Shown here piece by piece: positions 8,934 to 18,045 of a stretch of DNA of 64,000 bases. A model generated the notes under the pieces. The model was not told where the DNA came from. It ran no database searches and saw only the letters and a program-made list of their open reading frames with translations. This stretch comes from Lelliottia sp. WAP21 (GTDB taxonomy: Bacteria > Pseudomonadota > Gammaproteobacteria > Enterobacterales > Enterobacteriaceae): positions 496,001-560,000 of the forward strand of contig NZ_JAIWPG020000002.1 of assembly GCF_020532665.2 (NCBI RefSeq). The letters are read 5' to 3'. The first letter of the stretch is position 1. Each line of letters starts with the position of its first letter. The position numbers were made by a program, and so were the translations under genes.

Positions 8934-8972
8934 ATTGAATTTATATGCAATAAAAATGATTAAATATTATGT
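8934..8972 (-). promoter_or_regulatory. Tandem ArgR operator (two ARG boxes) of artJ
   Basis: Two 18-bp ARG-box-like palindromes at 8934-8951 (ATTGAATTTATATGCAAT) and 8955-8972 (AATGATTAAATATTATGT) are separated by exactly 3 bp, the spacing used by hexameric ArgR. They lie 69-107 bp upstream of the artJ start, within its promoter region. The first box fits the consensus well, the second more loosely. Confidence 0.72.
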
Positions 8973-8980
8973 GTGGAATA

Positions 8981-9012
8981 AAAAAAAGCGGACAACCCAA
9001 AAGGTTATCCGC
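8981..9012 (-). terminator. Terminator of artPIQM
   Basis: Read on the minus strand, a 10-bp stem (GCGGATAACC with GGTTGTCCGC, one G.T pair) with a short loop is followed by a run of T (the A-run at 8981-8987). It lies about 57 bp after the artM stop. Confidence 0.85.
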
Positions 9013-9068
9013 CATTTATGATATGCAGTTATGCACTTAATCCGACGATTAAGGCGAAACCAATACGG

Positions 9069-9737
9069 CTAGTTTCTGCGCTCGAATGCTAAGGCTTTAC
9101 GTTCGATCAGGCGCATCAGCAGCGTGAGCAGACCATTCACCACCAGATACACCAGCCCCGCAGCCCCGAAGACCATCACATCATAAGTGCGTCCGTAAAG
9201 CAGCTGACCGTGACCCATGACCTCCATCAGCGTGATGGTGTACGCCAGAGAGGTGCTCTTGAATACCAGCACCACTTCGTTGGAGTAGGACGACAGCGCG
9301 CGCTTAAAGGCGTAAGGCAACAGGATCGCCAGAGTATCTTTCTTGCTCATTCCCAGTGCGCCACAGGATTGCCACTGGCCTTCGGGAATGGCGCGAATCG
9401 CACCGTAAAACAGCTGCGTGGTGTACGCTGCGCTGTTCAGCGAGAGGGCGATGAGCGCACAGAGCCAGGGTTCTGACAGCAAATGCCAGACAACCGGGTA
9501 CTCCTGCAAAGAAGGGAACTGGCCTGGCCCGTAGTAAATCAGGAAGATCTGCACCAGCAGCGGGGTGCCGGTAAACAGGGTGATATAGGCACGCACCACC
9601 CAGACCAGCACCGGTGTTTTCAGCGTCAGAACGATGGTGAAAAACAGGGCCAGAATCAGGGCCACCACAATTGACGCCACGGTAAGCGTCAGGCTGGTGT
9701 GCAGCCCTTTCATTAATTCAGGTAAATATTCAAGCAT
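9069..9737 (-). CDS. artM: Arginine ABC transporter permease ArtM
   Basis: Inner-membrane permease of the arginine importer; 222 residues, the E. coli length. About five membrane helices are visible, beginning near residue 12 (LTLTVASIVVALILALFF). The HisMQ-type cytoplasmic loop is present (GAIRAIPEGQWQSCGALGMS). Its start codon overlaps the artQ stop by one base. It is the last gene of artPIQM and is followed by a terminator. Confidence 0.95.
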   Translation of the reverse strand: MLEYLPELMKGLHTSLTLTVASIVVALILALFFTIVLTLKTPVLVWVVRAYITLFTGTPLLVQIFLIYYGPGQFPSLQEYPVVWHLLSEPWLCALIALSLNSAAYTTQLFYGAIRAIPEGQWQSCGALGMSKKDTLAILLPYAFKRALSSYSNEVVLVFKSTSLAYTITLMEVMGHGQLLYGRTYDVMVFGAAGLVYLVVNGLLTLLMRLIERKALAFERRN

Positions 9738-10453
9738 CAGCCCGGTCTCCGTTCAAAACGCGTTGCGCGCAGGTCAATACGTTTGAGGATGTATTGGCTC
9801 AGCAACGTGATCACCAGGTAGATGGCCGCCGCAACGATATACCAGGTAAAAGGTTCCTGGGTGCGGGTGGCGATGCTTTTGGTTTGCAGCATTAAATCAT
9901 TCACGCTAATCAGGCTGACCAGCGCGGTGTCTTTTAACAGCACCAGCCACTGATTACCTAAGCCTGGCAGGGCATGACGCCACATTTGCGGCATCACCAG
10001 GCGGAAGAAAATCGCGCTCTTTTTCATGCCCAGCGCCTGGCCCGATTCCCACTGACCCGCAGGCACGGCTTTTAACGCACCGCGCAGGGTTTGCGAGGCG
10101 TAGGCAGAATAGAGCAGAGAGAGGGCGATCACGCCGCACAGGAACGGGCTAACGTCAAAGTTCTCAATCTGCATCTGCACCGGAATCTGGATAAACCCCA
10201 GATTGAGCGTAAAGCCATCCGATAACATCAGCAGCAGCTGAGACGAGCCAAAATAGATAAACAGAACCACCAGAATTTCAGGCAGTCCACGCAGCACCGT
10301 CACCAGCGCGGAGCCAAGCCAGGCGATAGGACGCCATTTTACTGACTCCCACACCGCGAAGAACATGGCCAGCGCCAGCCCGATAATCAGGGCACAAACG
10401 GCAAGGCCGACGGTCATCCCGGCGGCGCTTGCTAAAGGAAAAATTTCGTTCAT
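9737..10453 (-). CDS. artQ: Arginine ABC transporter permease ArtQ
   Basis: Second arginine permease, 238 residues, pairing with ArtM. Hydrophobic segments begin at residue 13 and the HisMQ loop ([20 protein letters not shown]) is conserved. The gene sits between artI and artM with a gap of only six bases to artI, consistent with one transcript. No irregularities. Confidence 0.95.
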   Translation of the reverse strand: MNEIFPLASAAGMTVGLAVCALIIGLALAMFFAVWESVKWRPIAWLGSALVTVLRGLPEILVVLFIYFGSSQLLLMLSDGFTLNLGFIQIPVQMQIENFDVSPFLCGVIALSLLYSAYASQTLRGALKAVPAGQWESGQALGMKKSAIFFRLVMPQMWRHALPGLGNQWLVLLKDTALVSLISVNDLMLQTKSIATRTQEPFTWYIVAAAIYLVITLLSQYILKRIDLRATRFERRPG

Positions 10454-10459
10454 CAGATC

Positions 10460-11191
10460 TTACTTCTGGAACCATTTAGCGTAGATAGTCTGGTAGGTCC
10501 CGTCTTTCTTCACTTTTTCCAGCGCAGCGTTAAATTTCTGCTGCAGCTCAGTGTTGCCCTGACGAACCGCGATACCCAGACCTGTGCCGAAGTAATCTTT
10601 ATCGGTAACTTTATCGCCCACAGCCGCCAGTTTGTCGTTGGCTTTCAGCCATTCGGTCACCACGGCGGTATCGCCAAACACGGCGTCAATACGACCATTC
10701 TGCAGATCGAGCTTCGCATTCTGGTAGCTGTCGTAAGGCACGGTGGTGATTTCCGGATGTTTATCCATGATGAATTTCTGGTGCGTGGTGCCGTTCTGCA
10801 CACCGACTTTTTTGCCTTTCAGCAGGTCGACAGAGGCAAACTTGCCTTTTTGACCGATGAACAGCGCCGAGTTGTCATAGTAAGGCGTGGTGAACAGAAC
10901 CTGTTTTTCACGCTCAGGGGTAATGTCCATACCGGCCATGACTGCGTCGATGCGGCGGAATTTCAGGCTTGGGATCAGGCTGTCAAACGCCTGATTGCTG
11001 AAGGTACAGGTCGCATCGATCTCTTTACACAGGGCGTTGGCCAGATCGACATCAAAGCCGACAATTTTATTGTTGGCATCGATAGATTCAAACGGAGGAT
11101 AAGAGGCTTCCGTCGCGAAACGAATAGTCTGTGCTGCGGTAGCGGAAAGGCTGATGCTGGCGAGCAGCGCGGCGATCAATACTTTTTTCAT
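10460..11191 (-). CDS. artI: Arginine-binding periplasmic protein ArtI
   Basis: Periplasmic amino-acid-binding protein encoded inside the transporter operon. The start at 11191 (MKKVLIAALLASISLSATA) gives 243 residues with a signal peptide of about 19; the longer frame from 11209 adds only six weakly placed residues. The binding fold matches ArtJ closely (EASYPPFESIDANNKIVGFD, GMDITPEREKQV, GTTHQKFI). Two paralogous binding proteins, ArtI and ArtJ, share one permease set, as in E. coli; ArtJ is known there as the arginine-specific one. Confidence 0.94.
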   Translation of the reverse strand: MKKVLIAALLASISLSATAAQTIRFATEASYPPFESIDANNKIVGFDVDLANALCKEIDATCTFSNQAFDSLIPSLKFRRIDAVMAGMDITPEREKQVLFTTPYYDNSALFIGQKGKFASVDLLKGKKVGVQNGTTHQKFIMDKHPEITTVPYDSYQNAKLDLQNGRIDAVFGDTAVVTEWLKANDKLAAVGDKVTDKDYFGTGLGIAVRQGNTELQQKFNAALEKVKKDGTYQTIYAKWFQK

Positions 11192-11210
11192 TGTCATTTT
11201 CCCTAACACA

Positions 11211-11939
11211 TCAGTGAGATAAATAGTTTTTAAACGCGTCGGTTTGCGGATCGGTAAAGCAGCGCGCGTCGCCTTGCTCCACGATATAGCCGTTTTCCAT
11301 GTACACCACGCGGCTGGCGGTTTTACGCGCCACTTCCACTTCGTGGGTCACGATGACCTGCGTAATGTTGGTTTCAGCCAGCTCGCGAATAATGCTGACG
11401 ATCTGAGCGGTAATTTCCGGATCCAGCGCGGCGGTGGGTTCGTCAAACAGCAGAACCGCAGGCTCCATCATCAGCGCACGGGCAATCGCCACACGTTGCT
11501 GCTGACCACCCGACAGGTGCAAAGGATAGCGATCGCTATAGGGTTTCAGACGCAGACGCTCCAGCAGCTTTTCGGCACGCGCCATCGCCTGATCTTTGCT
11601 CAGGCCGAGCACACGGCACGGCGCTTCAATCAGGTTTTGTACCACAGTGAGGTGCGGCCAAAGATTGTATTGCTGGAAAACCATACCCACATTTTGACGC
11701 AGTTCACGAATCGCTTTATCAGACGGCGTTTTCGCAAAATCGAAATGATTACCGGCAATAGCCAGCGTGCCCGAACGGGGCATTTCAAGCAGATTGAGGA
11801 CACGCAGAAGAGAGCTTTTACCTGCACCGCTTGGGCCAAGCAAAACCAGCGTTTCGCCCTCTGGGCAGTTCAGCGTGATGTCGAACAGCGCCTGGTGTGC
11901 GCCGTAGAAGCAGTTAATGCCGTTTAGTTGAATACTCAT
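11211..11939 (-). CDS. artP: Arginine ABC transporter ATP-binding protein ArtP
   Basis: ATPase of the arginine importer, 242 residues. Motifs are Walker A ([10 protein letters not shown]), Q-loop ([10 protein letters not shown]), signature ([16 protein letters not shown]), Walker B ([12 protein letters not shown]) and H-loop (VIVTHE). It is the first gene of artPIQM. The upstream region, around 12004-12030, is A+T rich with ATGCAATATTTATGC, which loosely resembles an ARG box but is too degenerate to call. Confidence 0.96.
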   Translation of the reverse strand: MSIQLNGINCFYGAHQALFDITLNCPEGETLVLLGPSGAGKSSLLRVLNLLEMPRSGTLAIAGNHFDFAKTPSDKAIRELRQNVGMVFQQYNLWPHLTVVQNLIEAPCRVLGLSKDQAMARAEKLLERLRLKPYSDRYPLHLSGGQQQRVAIARALMMEPAVLLFDEPTAALDPEITAQIVSIIRELAETNITQVIVTHEVEVARKTASRVVYMENGYIVEQGDARCFTDPQTDAFKNYLSH

Positions 11940-12100
11940 CGGGGCAGTCTTTACTCATCCAGGCAATCTATAGCAATTGAGGCCGCAGATAGTACCGTTG
12001 ACAGAATAGTTATGCAATATTTATGCGTTAAAAGTTAAATATAAACCGAATTTCTGTTTAAACATAGCACAAAATAGCGGAAGGCATAGGGGGTGAGTAT

Positions 12101-12135
12101 AAATGTCGGCATTCCATCAGAAATGCCGGACATTT
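12101..12135 (-). terminator. Likely ybjP terminator
   Basis: AAATGTCGGCATT (12101-12113) pairs with AAATGCCGGACATTT (12121-12135) with one bulged base and a 7-base loop. It lies 19 bp after the ybjP stop on the minus strand, where only a few T follow, so termination efficiency is uncertain. Confidence 0.55.
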
Positions 12136-12153
12136 TACGGGGTTAACGTTTTT

Positions 12154-12672
12154 TTAACGGTTTTCGAGGGACTGGCGCAGCGTCCCGGCAGGGGCATGAA
12201 CGCTGCCGCCGAGGTAGCGTACGTCGTCCACGGCCCAGCATTGACCCTCGCGGATCATCAGCACTTCGTCCTGCCAGGTCTGGGTGCCCTGGGTCAGCTT
12301 CACGCGCAGGGGAATGTTGCGTGCATCCGTATTGGGGATGGTTGACGCGCTGGCGACCTCTGCGGTTTCCGGCAGGGTGGTTCGGCTGGAGAACGGATCG
12401 GATTTAAGCAGCGCAGAATGCTGCGGATCGCGGTTCGTATCGTTCAACAGTTTTGCCAGACCATCGCTCAGATAAGGACGCAGGGCGGTCATGTCATTGC
12501 TGCGGTGTTGAATACGATAATCATAGAATTGCTGCGCCACGGTATCCGGGCCGCCCTCTATACAGGGGCCGCTGCGGGTTCCAATATCCTTAAAGGCTGG
12601 CGTGACCGGTGTGGTGCACGCGCTGAGCACCAGCGCGCAAGGCACTAAAAGCGTTAAAGCAGAGAAGCGCAT
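12154..12672 (-). CDS. ybjP: Outer-membrane lipoprotein YbjP
   Basis: Predicted lipoprotein of unknown function conserved between artP and ybjQ. The 172-residue precursor has an N-terminal hydrophobic stretch ending in the lipobox LSAC, with Cys19 the lipidated residue. Thr follows the Cys, so the Lol system should send it to the outer membrane. The mature part contains a DUF3828-like region (QQFYDYRIQHRSNDMTALRPYLS) and a conserved C-terminus (CWAVDDVRYLGGSVHAPAGT). It matches the E. coli protein along its length. Confidence 0.92.
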   Translation of the reverse strand: MRFSALTLLVPCALVLSACTTPVTPAFKDIGTRSGPCIEGGPDTVAQQFYDYRIQHRSNDMTALRPYLSDGLAKLLNDTNRDPQHSALLKSDPFSSRTTLPETAEVASASTIPNTDARNIPLRVKLTQGTQTWQDEVLMIREGQCWAVDDVRYLGGSVHAPAGTLRQSLENR

Positions 12673-12808
12673 GTTGATTTCCTTATTTATTAACTATCCT
12701 TTCAATCATAGCGTAACGAACCGATAATGTTGTGACTAAGGTATTGAACGCACTTGCCGACTTCCTGCAACGTGAAAGATTCAGGGCAAAAACAGAAGGA
12801 GAAAGAGA

Positions 12809-13132
12809 ATGCAGTTTTCAACTACGCCAACCCTGGAAGGGCAGCCCATTATCGAGTATTGCGGTGTCGTGACGGGCGAAGCGATTCTGGGAGCAAACAT
12901 TTTCCGGGATTTCTTTGCCGGTATTCGCGATATTGTTGGCGGCCGTTCTGGCGCGTATGAAAAAGAGCTGCGCAAAGCGCGCGAAATCGCCTTTAAAGAG
13001 CTGGGCGAGCAGGCTAAAGCGCTGGGCGCCGATGCGGTGGTCGGGATTGATATCGACTACGAAACGGTGGGGAAAGACGCCAGCATGCTGATGGTGAGCG
13101 TCAGCGGTACGGCGGTGAAAACCCGTCGATGA
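12809..13132 (+). CDS. ybjQ: YbjQ, UPF0145 heavy-metal-binding-like domain protein
   Basis: 107-residue cytosolic protein of the YbjQ/UPF0145 family, whose members form ring-shaped oligomers; no enzymatic role is established. A strong Shine-Dalgarno (AAGGAG) precedes the ATG. The family pattern [19 protein letters not shown] at the start and [13 protein letters not shown] near the end are visible. Its stop overlaps the amiD start by four bases, so the two are translationally coupled although no functional link is known. Confidence 0.94.
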   Translation: MQFSTTPTLEGQPIIEYCGVVTGEAILGANIFRDFFAGIRDIVGGRSGAYEKELRKAREIAFKELGEQAKALGADAVVGIDIDYETVGKDASMLMVSVSGTAVKTRR

Positions 13133-13959
13133 GGCGTGCGCTCTCGTCCATCCTGCTGGCGATGCTGCTGGCAGGATGCGTTTCTGATAACGGGATTGTG
13201 GATAAAGGGGCCTATGAACTGGACACCCGGCACCAGGCTCAGGCGGCGTATCCGCGCATTAAAGTGCTGGTTATCCATTATACCGCCGATGATTTTGACC
13301 GCTCGCTGGCCACACTGACGGATAAAAACGTCAGTTCACACTACCTTATTCCCGCGAAACCCCCTGCGCCTGACGGCAAACCGCGTATCTGGCAACTGGT
13401 ACCGGAAAGCGAGCTGGCCTGGCATGCCGGGATCAGCTTCTGGCGCGGCACCAACCGTATCAATGACACCTCTATTGGCATTGAGCTGGAAAATCGGGGC
13501 TGGCAAAAAAAGGACGGCGTGAAGATCTTTTACCCGTTTGAGCCGACGCAAATAGCCGCGCTGATCCCACTGGCGAAAGATATCATCGCCCGTTACGACA
13601 TCCAGCCGCAGAACGTGGTCGCGCATGCGGATATTGCTCCACAGCGTAAAGACGATCCGGGTCCGTTATTCCCGTGGCGCGAACTGGCGCAACAGGGGAT
13701 TGGTGCCTGGCCCGATCCGGCGCGGGTGGCTTTTTATATAAATGGGCAACCGCCTGACCAACCTGTTGACGAAGCTGCCCTGCTCGATTTGCTGGGGCGA
13801 TACGGTTACGACGTTCAGCAAAATAATAACCCCGCACAAAATAAGCGGATAATAATGGCGTTCCAGATGCACTTTCGCCCCAGTAATTGGCAGGGTGTAG
13901 CTGATATAGAAACAATGGCCATTGCCGAAGCGTTATTAGAAAAATACGGGCAGGGGTAA
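13129..13959 (+). CDS. amiD: N-acetylmuramoyl-L-alanine amidase AmiD (lipoprotein)
   Basis: Zinc amidase anchored in the outer membrane that cleaves the MurNAc-L-Ala bond, including anhydro-muropeptides. The 276-residue precursor has a signal peptide with lipobox LLAGC (Cys17). The amidase_2 domain (about 40-190) shows the zinc ligands in [10 protein letters not shown] and [15 protein letters not shown]-terminal peptidoglycan-binding segment follows ([12 protein letters not shown]). Length matches E. coli. It is the last backbone gene before the secretion island. Confidence 0.95.
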   Translation: MRRALSSILLAMLLAGCVSDNGIVDKGAYELDTRHQAQAAYPRIKVLVIHYTADDFDRSLATLTDKNVSSHYLIPAKPPAPDGKPRIWQLVPESELAWHAGISFWRGTNRINDTSIGIELENRGWQKKDGVKIFYPFEPTQIAALIPLAKDIIARYDIQPQNVVAHADIAPQRKDDPGPLFPWRELAQQGIGAWPDPARVAFYINGQPPDQPVDEAALLDLLGRYGYDVQQNNNPAQNKRIIMAFQMHFRPSNWQGVADIETMAIAEALLEKYGQG

Positions 13960-14225
13960 TTCTTCGATAATACAATCGAATACGCTTACTTTTAGTTATA
14001 TCTTCATTAAGATTAATCTTAAGTTTAAACTCAATTCATTTTTAGTTAATTGACTTAAAATTACCTGCGATTACTATACATCCATAGCTTGCTAAGCAAT
14101 GTCAAAACATCGCTAGCATAATAAAATTATCTTAGTTTTTATTTCATCATAATTGATCGCTCGCCTCCGGTTAAATACCGCGGCTGACTCTCATCTAAAA
14201 TAAAGCATCTTAAACGGGTATAACA
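13960..14225 (+). promoter_or_regulatory. A+T-rich region with a candidate promoter for the IprA-like gene
   Basis: This 266-bp gap is much richer in A+T than its surroundings. It holds a candidate sigma-70 promoter: TTGACT at 14050-14055 with TACTAT/TATACA at 14072-14080. Just downstream is GCTTGCTAAGC, a short palindrome, and a nearby GCTAGC. If the promoter is real, the mRNA leader is about 140 bases. Confidence 0.4.
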
Positions 14226-14849
14226 ATGTTAAGCATCTACGGTAAAAAATTACGTCCGCAACAAGAAATGGAAGCCATTATTTCTGCCACGTCAGGTTAT
14301 GAAGAAAAAACGTTAAAGAAATGGCAAAAAATTACCACTTCTGACGCTGACTGCATTCATATTATCATCAGCGGAGAAGTCGAATTCCGCCGCAAATCTG
14401 ATGAACTGTGCATGTTCACGCTTCAGGGTCAGTGCATTTTTGGCCTGTCTGCTATCTTCTATAACTCATCGCATGTTTACGGTCTGGTCCGAGCCAATAC
14501 GGTGGTGCGCACCATCAAAAAAGAGGCGTTTGAACAACTGATCACCGAGCGAGGCCTGTGGCCGGAACTGACTAAAGTGCTGGCCTGGTACATTTGCATG
14601 CTCAGCAAGCGTGACGATGTATTAGTCGCCCGCAGCGCCTATTCGGTTGTGCGTGAATTCCTCCTCGAAATTAACGAACTGATTGTCCATCATCAACGTG
14701 ATATTAACGTTTATGACTATATTCAGGAATACACCAACCTGGCACGCAGTACCATTATTAAAATCCTCTCTGACCTGAAAAAAGGTCAATATATTGTGGT
14801 TGAAAAAGGACGCCTGATTACGCTTTCAACCCTGCCGGAAAAATATTAA
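14226..14849 (+). CDS. Crp-like winged-helix regulator, IprA/YaiV family
   Basis: 207-residue protein with an N-terminal cyclic-nucleotide-binding-like half (IIISGEVEFRRKSDEL, about residues 45-115) and a C-terminal winged-helix segment. The latter has the family pattern YTNLARSTIIKILSDLKKGQYIVVEKGRL at about 165-200. It resembles enterobacterial IprA (YaiV), linked in Salmonella and E. coli to peroxide resistance; residues that bind cAMP in CRP are not recognisable. The gene is A+T rich. It is convergent with gspB, and their stop codons abut with no gap. By position it could regulate the secretion island, but nothing in the sequence proves this. Confidence 0.75.
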   Translation: MLSIYGKKLRPQQEMEAIISATSGYEEKTLKKWQKITTSDADCIHIIISGEVEFRRKSDELCMFTLQGQCIFGLSAIFYNSSHVYGLVRANTVVRTIKKEAFEQLITERGLWPELTKVLAWYICMLSKRDDVLVARSAYSVVREFLLEINELIVHHQRDINVYDYIQEYTNLARSTIIKILSDLKKGQYIVVEKGRLITLSTLPEKY

Positions 14850-15446
14850 CTACTCCAGCCGGTCTCCTTTTTGACTTAACGGGGGCCGCGCATTTTCCTG
14901 CGTTTCATCGATCGGTGGCGCAGGAATTTTTCCCTGTGAATAATCCTTCTCTTGCTCCTGCATGGCATGCATAAACAGCGCTTTTAGATCGTTATTTTCT
15001 GGCTGATCCGGTGATTCCGGGTCGGCATGAGGCTCGGTTCCCGGCAAGGTATCGCGATCGTGCGTCTCTGCGCTCCCGGGGGCCTGCTGCCAGTCCGCAT
15101 CATTAGTATTAATTGGAATATCTTCCATCGGCGGCATTGCCTGAACAGCGGGTGCCGGCATCGGGTGCGATTCAGGATGCGGGAACGGTTTACTGACGTA
15201 GACATAATGCATATCCGAAAGCTGGGTTTCCGGTTGCGTGATGCTGACGTTTTTCACCACCGGAGCCGGCTGGCGTAAGCTCCACCAGGTATGCGCATAA
15301 AGCCCGGCGACGAGCACCGCGCAGATTCCCAGAACCCAGATTAACGTGTGGCCGGCCAGTTTTTTCAGGCTGGGCAGGCGCCAGGAAAACCAGACGGCCT
15401 CCCCGGTGGTAAAGCTGCGCTGAGCAGCCAGACAGATGGTGGACAT
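14850..15446 (-). CDS. gspB: Type II secretion accessory protein GspB
   Basis: Partner of GspA in the GspAB (ExeAB) complex, which in Aeromonas helps the secretin cross and insert past peptidoglycan. The 198-residue product has one transmembrane segment at about residues 32-50 (TLIWVLGICAVLVAGLYA). A long Pro/Glu-rich periplasmic part follows, with PAVQAMPPMEDIPIN and many acidic residues. Its ATG overlaps the gspA stop by one base (TAATG). The assignment rests on gspA adjacency, topology and composition; the sequence is poorly conserved, which is usual for GspB. Confidence 0.75.
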   Translation of the reverse strand: MSTICLAAQRSFTTGEAVWFSWRLPSLKKLAGHTLIWVLGICAVLVAGLYAHTWWSLRQPAPVVKNVSITQPETQLSDMHYVYVSKPFPHPESHPMPAPAVQAMPPMEDIPINTNDADWQQAPGSAETHDRDTLPGTEPHADPESPDQPENNDLKALFMHAMQEQEKDYSQGKIPAPPIDETQENARPPLSQKGDRLE

Positions 15447-17002
15447 TATGACTTTTTCTCCATAGAGGGCATATCGCTGGAACGGGATGCCTGGAGCAGC
15501 ACGCTCGGCGTGGTATGGGTCTCAAGCATAAGCTGCATCAACGTCTCTTCACCCGGAATACCATCCACGTGTAAGTTCATTTTTTTCTGGAATTCCCGCG
15601 TGCGTTTCATCATCTCGGCGGTCCAGTTTTGCGAATGGGTTTCAGGCTGGGCGAGGGCAAGGCTGAGTTGCTGATCGAGCCAGCTCACGTCCTTGCTGTC
15701 GCTGGCGGCGGTGATGGCATCTTTGCCTTCCGGCGTCAGGCGGTGCAGTTGGGTGTAATTCCCGGTGGCATGCTGATTGAACCAGTTACGACTCACCTGC
15801 CAGGTGCGGTTATTCATGAGCAGATCGAGGGATTTTTCCCCGACGCGCGCCACCACGGCATAGTTAAGATGATTACCCGTTTTCAACTCGCTGACCCACG
15901 GATATCCCTCGTTGACCAGCGTCGACACCGGGGCATTTCCCTGTTTACACATCAGGTTGACCCGCCCTGCGTTCTGGCACAGCGCATCTTCCGCCGAAGC
16001 GTCATACCCCCACATCACATAGAGCTGGTGCATAGCGTCAGGCTGATTGACCATTTCGTTCTCTATTTCGGGCACGACAGCGACGTGTGGCTTCGCTGCG
16101 GGCTGTTTCCAGCTCACCGGAACAGGCAGCGGAACCGGCAGATGGGCGTTAAGGGTTGGCGTCAGCATCCAGCCGCAGGCGGCGAAGAGTGCAGAAGCCA
16201 TAAGACCGGCGAAGGCCAGACGTTTTGTCTGCTTGCGGGCGGGCAGGATCTCACCCGCCGCCAGACGTACATGGCGCGGGCTGACCTGAGCCGCACGCTC
16301 TGTCCACGCCGCCAGCAGGGAAAGATGGGCCAGCTCGTTGAACGTGCCGATATGCCCTTTGGTCAGCGCATGCATTTGACGTACGCGGGCCGGTGTAACA
16401 GGGGAGGTGTCCGCCCCGTGGGCTTCACACTGCATCTGGACATAATGCTGATATTCCCGGCAGGTTAACGGGCGCAGGGTGTGGTGGGTATGCATACTCT
16501 GGGCGAGGCCGGGCTGTTGCAGCAGACCCTTTTCCTGCTCCGGTGAGCCCATCAATACAATCGACAAGCGAAAGTCTCGCTCCTGCGCCCGGGTCAGCAG
16601 CATGCTAAAAACGGTCAGAGCACTCTCTTTCATCGCCTGAATTTGCGAAATCACCAGCACTTTGCTTTTCAGTTTCTCGTCCTGCCAGTTGCGCAGGATG
16701 GCATCCACAGCCTGAAGACGGTTTTTGCTCTCTTTCGTTGTGGGATTGAGCTTATACAGCAGGCTGCTGGCGCCAAGCTTTGGAAAAGCATTCACGGCCT
16801 GACTCGCGGGCGCTTTAAGCGCATCGCTGAACTGGTTGAGCAGCGACGTGTCGTTACTAAAGAGTCCGACGATTCCTGCCTGACGCGTTTTCTCTTTCAG
16901 CAGGTTGAACACGTCCTGATGATAAGGCACAAAAAAGTCACCCGCGGCCCGGGTCACCTTTTTAAAGGGCAGGGTGTTGAAATTAAAATGGCTCTGATAC
17001 AT
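15446..17002 (-). CDS. gspA: Type II secretion protein GspA with degenerate ATPase motifs
   Basis: 518-residue ExeA-type protein transcribed divergently from gspC. The N-terminal AAA-like domain (about 1-250) keeps the fold context (MYQSHFNFNTLPFKK; ARVRQMHALTKGHIGTFNELAHLSLL). The Walker A position reads GLFSNDTSLLNQF instead of GxxxxGKT, and the Walker B position reads VLVISQIQAM instead of the usual hhhhDEAQ. A TM segment follows at about 259-277 (LAFAGLMASALFAACGWML), then a periplasmic C39-like domain (about 340-430). The C-terminal peptidoglycan-binding repeat is intact (TREFQKKMNLHVDGIPGEETL). The peptidoglycan-facing half is therefore preserved while ATP binding looks lost. Confidence 0.85.
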   Translation of the reverse strand: MYQSHFNFNTLPFKKVTRAAGDFFVPYHQDVFNLLKEKTRQAGIVGLFSNDTSLLNQFSDALKAPASQAVNAFPKLGASSLLYKLNPTTKESKNRLQAVDAILRNWQDEKLKSKVLVISQIQAMKESALTVFSMLLTRAQERDFRLSIVLMGSPEQEKGLLQQPGLAQSMHTHHTLRPLTCREYQHYVQMQCEAHGADTSPVTPARVRQMHALTKGHIGTFNELAHLSLLAAWTERAAQVSPRHVRLAAGEILPARKQTKRLAFAGLMASALFAACGWMLTPTLNAHLPVPLPVPVSWKQPAAKPHVAVVPEIENEMVNQPDAMHQLYVMWGYDASAEDALCQNAGRVNLMCKQGNAPVSTLVNEGYPWVSELKTGNHLNYAVVARVGEKSLDLLMNNRTWQVSRNWFNQHATGNYTQLHRLTPEGKDAITAASDSKDVSWLDQQLSLALAQPETHSQNWTAEMMKRTREFQKKMNLHVDGIPGEETLMQLMLETHTTPSVLLQASRSSDMPSMEKKS

Positions 17003-17259
17003 AACGACTTACCGTCTCTTACATGAATAGCAATGACAGGGAAAATAAGGTAAGCCGTGACATGGGTCAATTTTCGCACAGGGTAAAAATAACCTGTTGC
17101 TGATGCCTAACATTCGATTTTTCTGTCGTCAATATTTTTCTTTATGAAAGATAATGGCAAAGGCGATAGGCGTAACCGGTCAATATTATTACTCTTTACC
17201 TCACATATTGGCGCAGCACGACGCTGCTTATTTTCGCTATGCTCAAGGCCAGATGAATA
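17003..17259. promoter_or_regulatory. Divergent gspAB / gspC regulatory region
   Basis: This 257-bp A+T-rich gap separates the divergent gspA and gspC starts and must hold the promoters of both secretion transcripts. GTAAGCCGTGACATGGG and GTAACCGGTCAATATTATTAC are among the less A+T-rich segments. No convincing -35/-10 pair or known operator stands out by eye. The gspC start has only a weak Shine-Dalgarno. Confidence 0.45.
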
Positions 17260-18033
17260 ATGATGTTTTCTTCCCTATCCCGATGGATAACACCTTGCAT
17301 TATGTTTGCGCTGCTGCTTTTTTGCGGCCAGCAAGGTTACGTCGTCGTTAAAGATTATAAAAAAGTGTCAAATAAGCTGGCAGTGGCGGATAAAAAACCA
17401 CAAATAAAAGCCGCTGAGGAAAAACCGTTTGCGCTCTTTACCCGGGCGGTACGCCAGACCAATTCAGCCGTTGCGGTAAAAGCCCCGCTGGCGGCGGAGC
17501 TGGAAGGCATTATCAGCAGTGATGATGCGTGGTTGTCCTTTGCCGTCATCAAAACGCCCGGTGGACAACAAAGCTATCGCGAAGGCGAAAACCTGGTCGG
17601 TTTTAACGACGCCTGGATTGAAGCCATTAATAAAGACAACGTGCTCGTTCATTATGAAGGGGCGACACAGACGCTGGCGCTGAAAAAGCCCGACTATTTT
17701 AAGGGGGGCGTTGAGAGCAACCCGGTAACCAAATCGACAAAAGATGCGGGTGCAGAAAGTGTGCATCTTGATGATTATCTGGTGTTAAAGCCGTTAATCG
17801 AAAAAGGGCAGCTGGAAGGCTATAACATTAATCCAAGGAATGCATCGCCCTTTTATCAGCATACAGGGCTGAAAAAAGGTGATGTGGTGGTGAAAGTCAA
17901 TTCCGTCGATATGACCGAAGCAAATGAGGCGAAAAATATCATCGCCAACTGGTCGAAAATGAAAGAGGCCGAGGTTGTCGTCAGACGCCACGCTCACCTT
18001 GAAAATATCCGGGTTAATGTTTTAAACAATTAA
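17260..18033 (+). CDS. gspC: Type II secretion protein GspC
   Basis: Inner-membrane clamp protein linking the GspLM platform to the secretin GspD and thought to help choose substrates. The ATG at 17260 (or 17263) gives 257 residues. A single TM lies near residues 8-25 (WITPCIMFALLLFCGQQGY), followed by a periplasmic homology region (about 75-150). A C-terminal PDZ domain (about 170-255) contains GLKKGDVVVKVNSVDM. It is the first gene of the gspCDEFGHIJKLMO operon, with 12 bp to gspD. Confidence 0.9.
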   Translation: MMFSSLSRWITPCIMFALLLFCGQQGYVVVKDYKKVSNKLAVADKKPQIKAAEEKPFALFTRAVRQTNSAVAVKAPLAAELEGIISSDDAWLSFAVIKTPGGQQSYREGENLVGFNDAWIEAINKDNVLVHYEGATQTLALKKPDYFKGGVESNPVTKSTKDAGAESVHLDDYLVLKPLIEKGQLEGYNINPRNASPFYQHTGLKKGDVVVKVNSVDMTEANEAKNIIANWSKMKEAEVVVRRHAHLENIRVNVLNN

Positions 18034-18045
18034 AAGTGTGCAGAT

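Noticed and set aside
12000..12030. ARG-box-like sequence upstream of artP
   Set aside because: TATGCAATATTTATGC is only loosely similar and has no clear second box 3 bp away; noted in the artP entry but not called.
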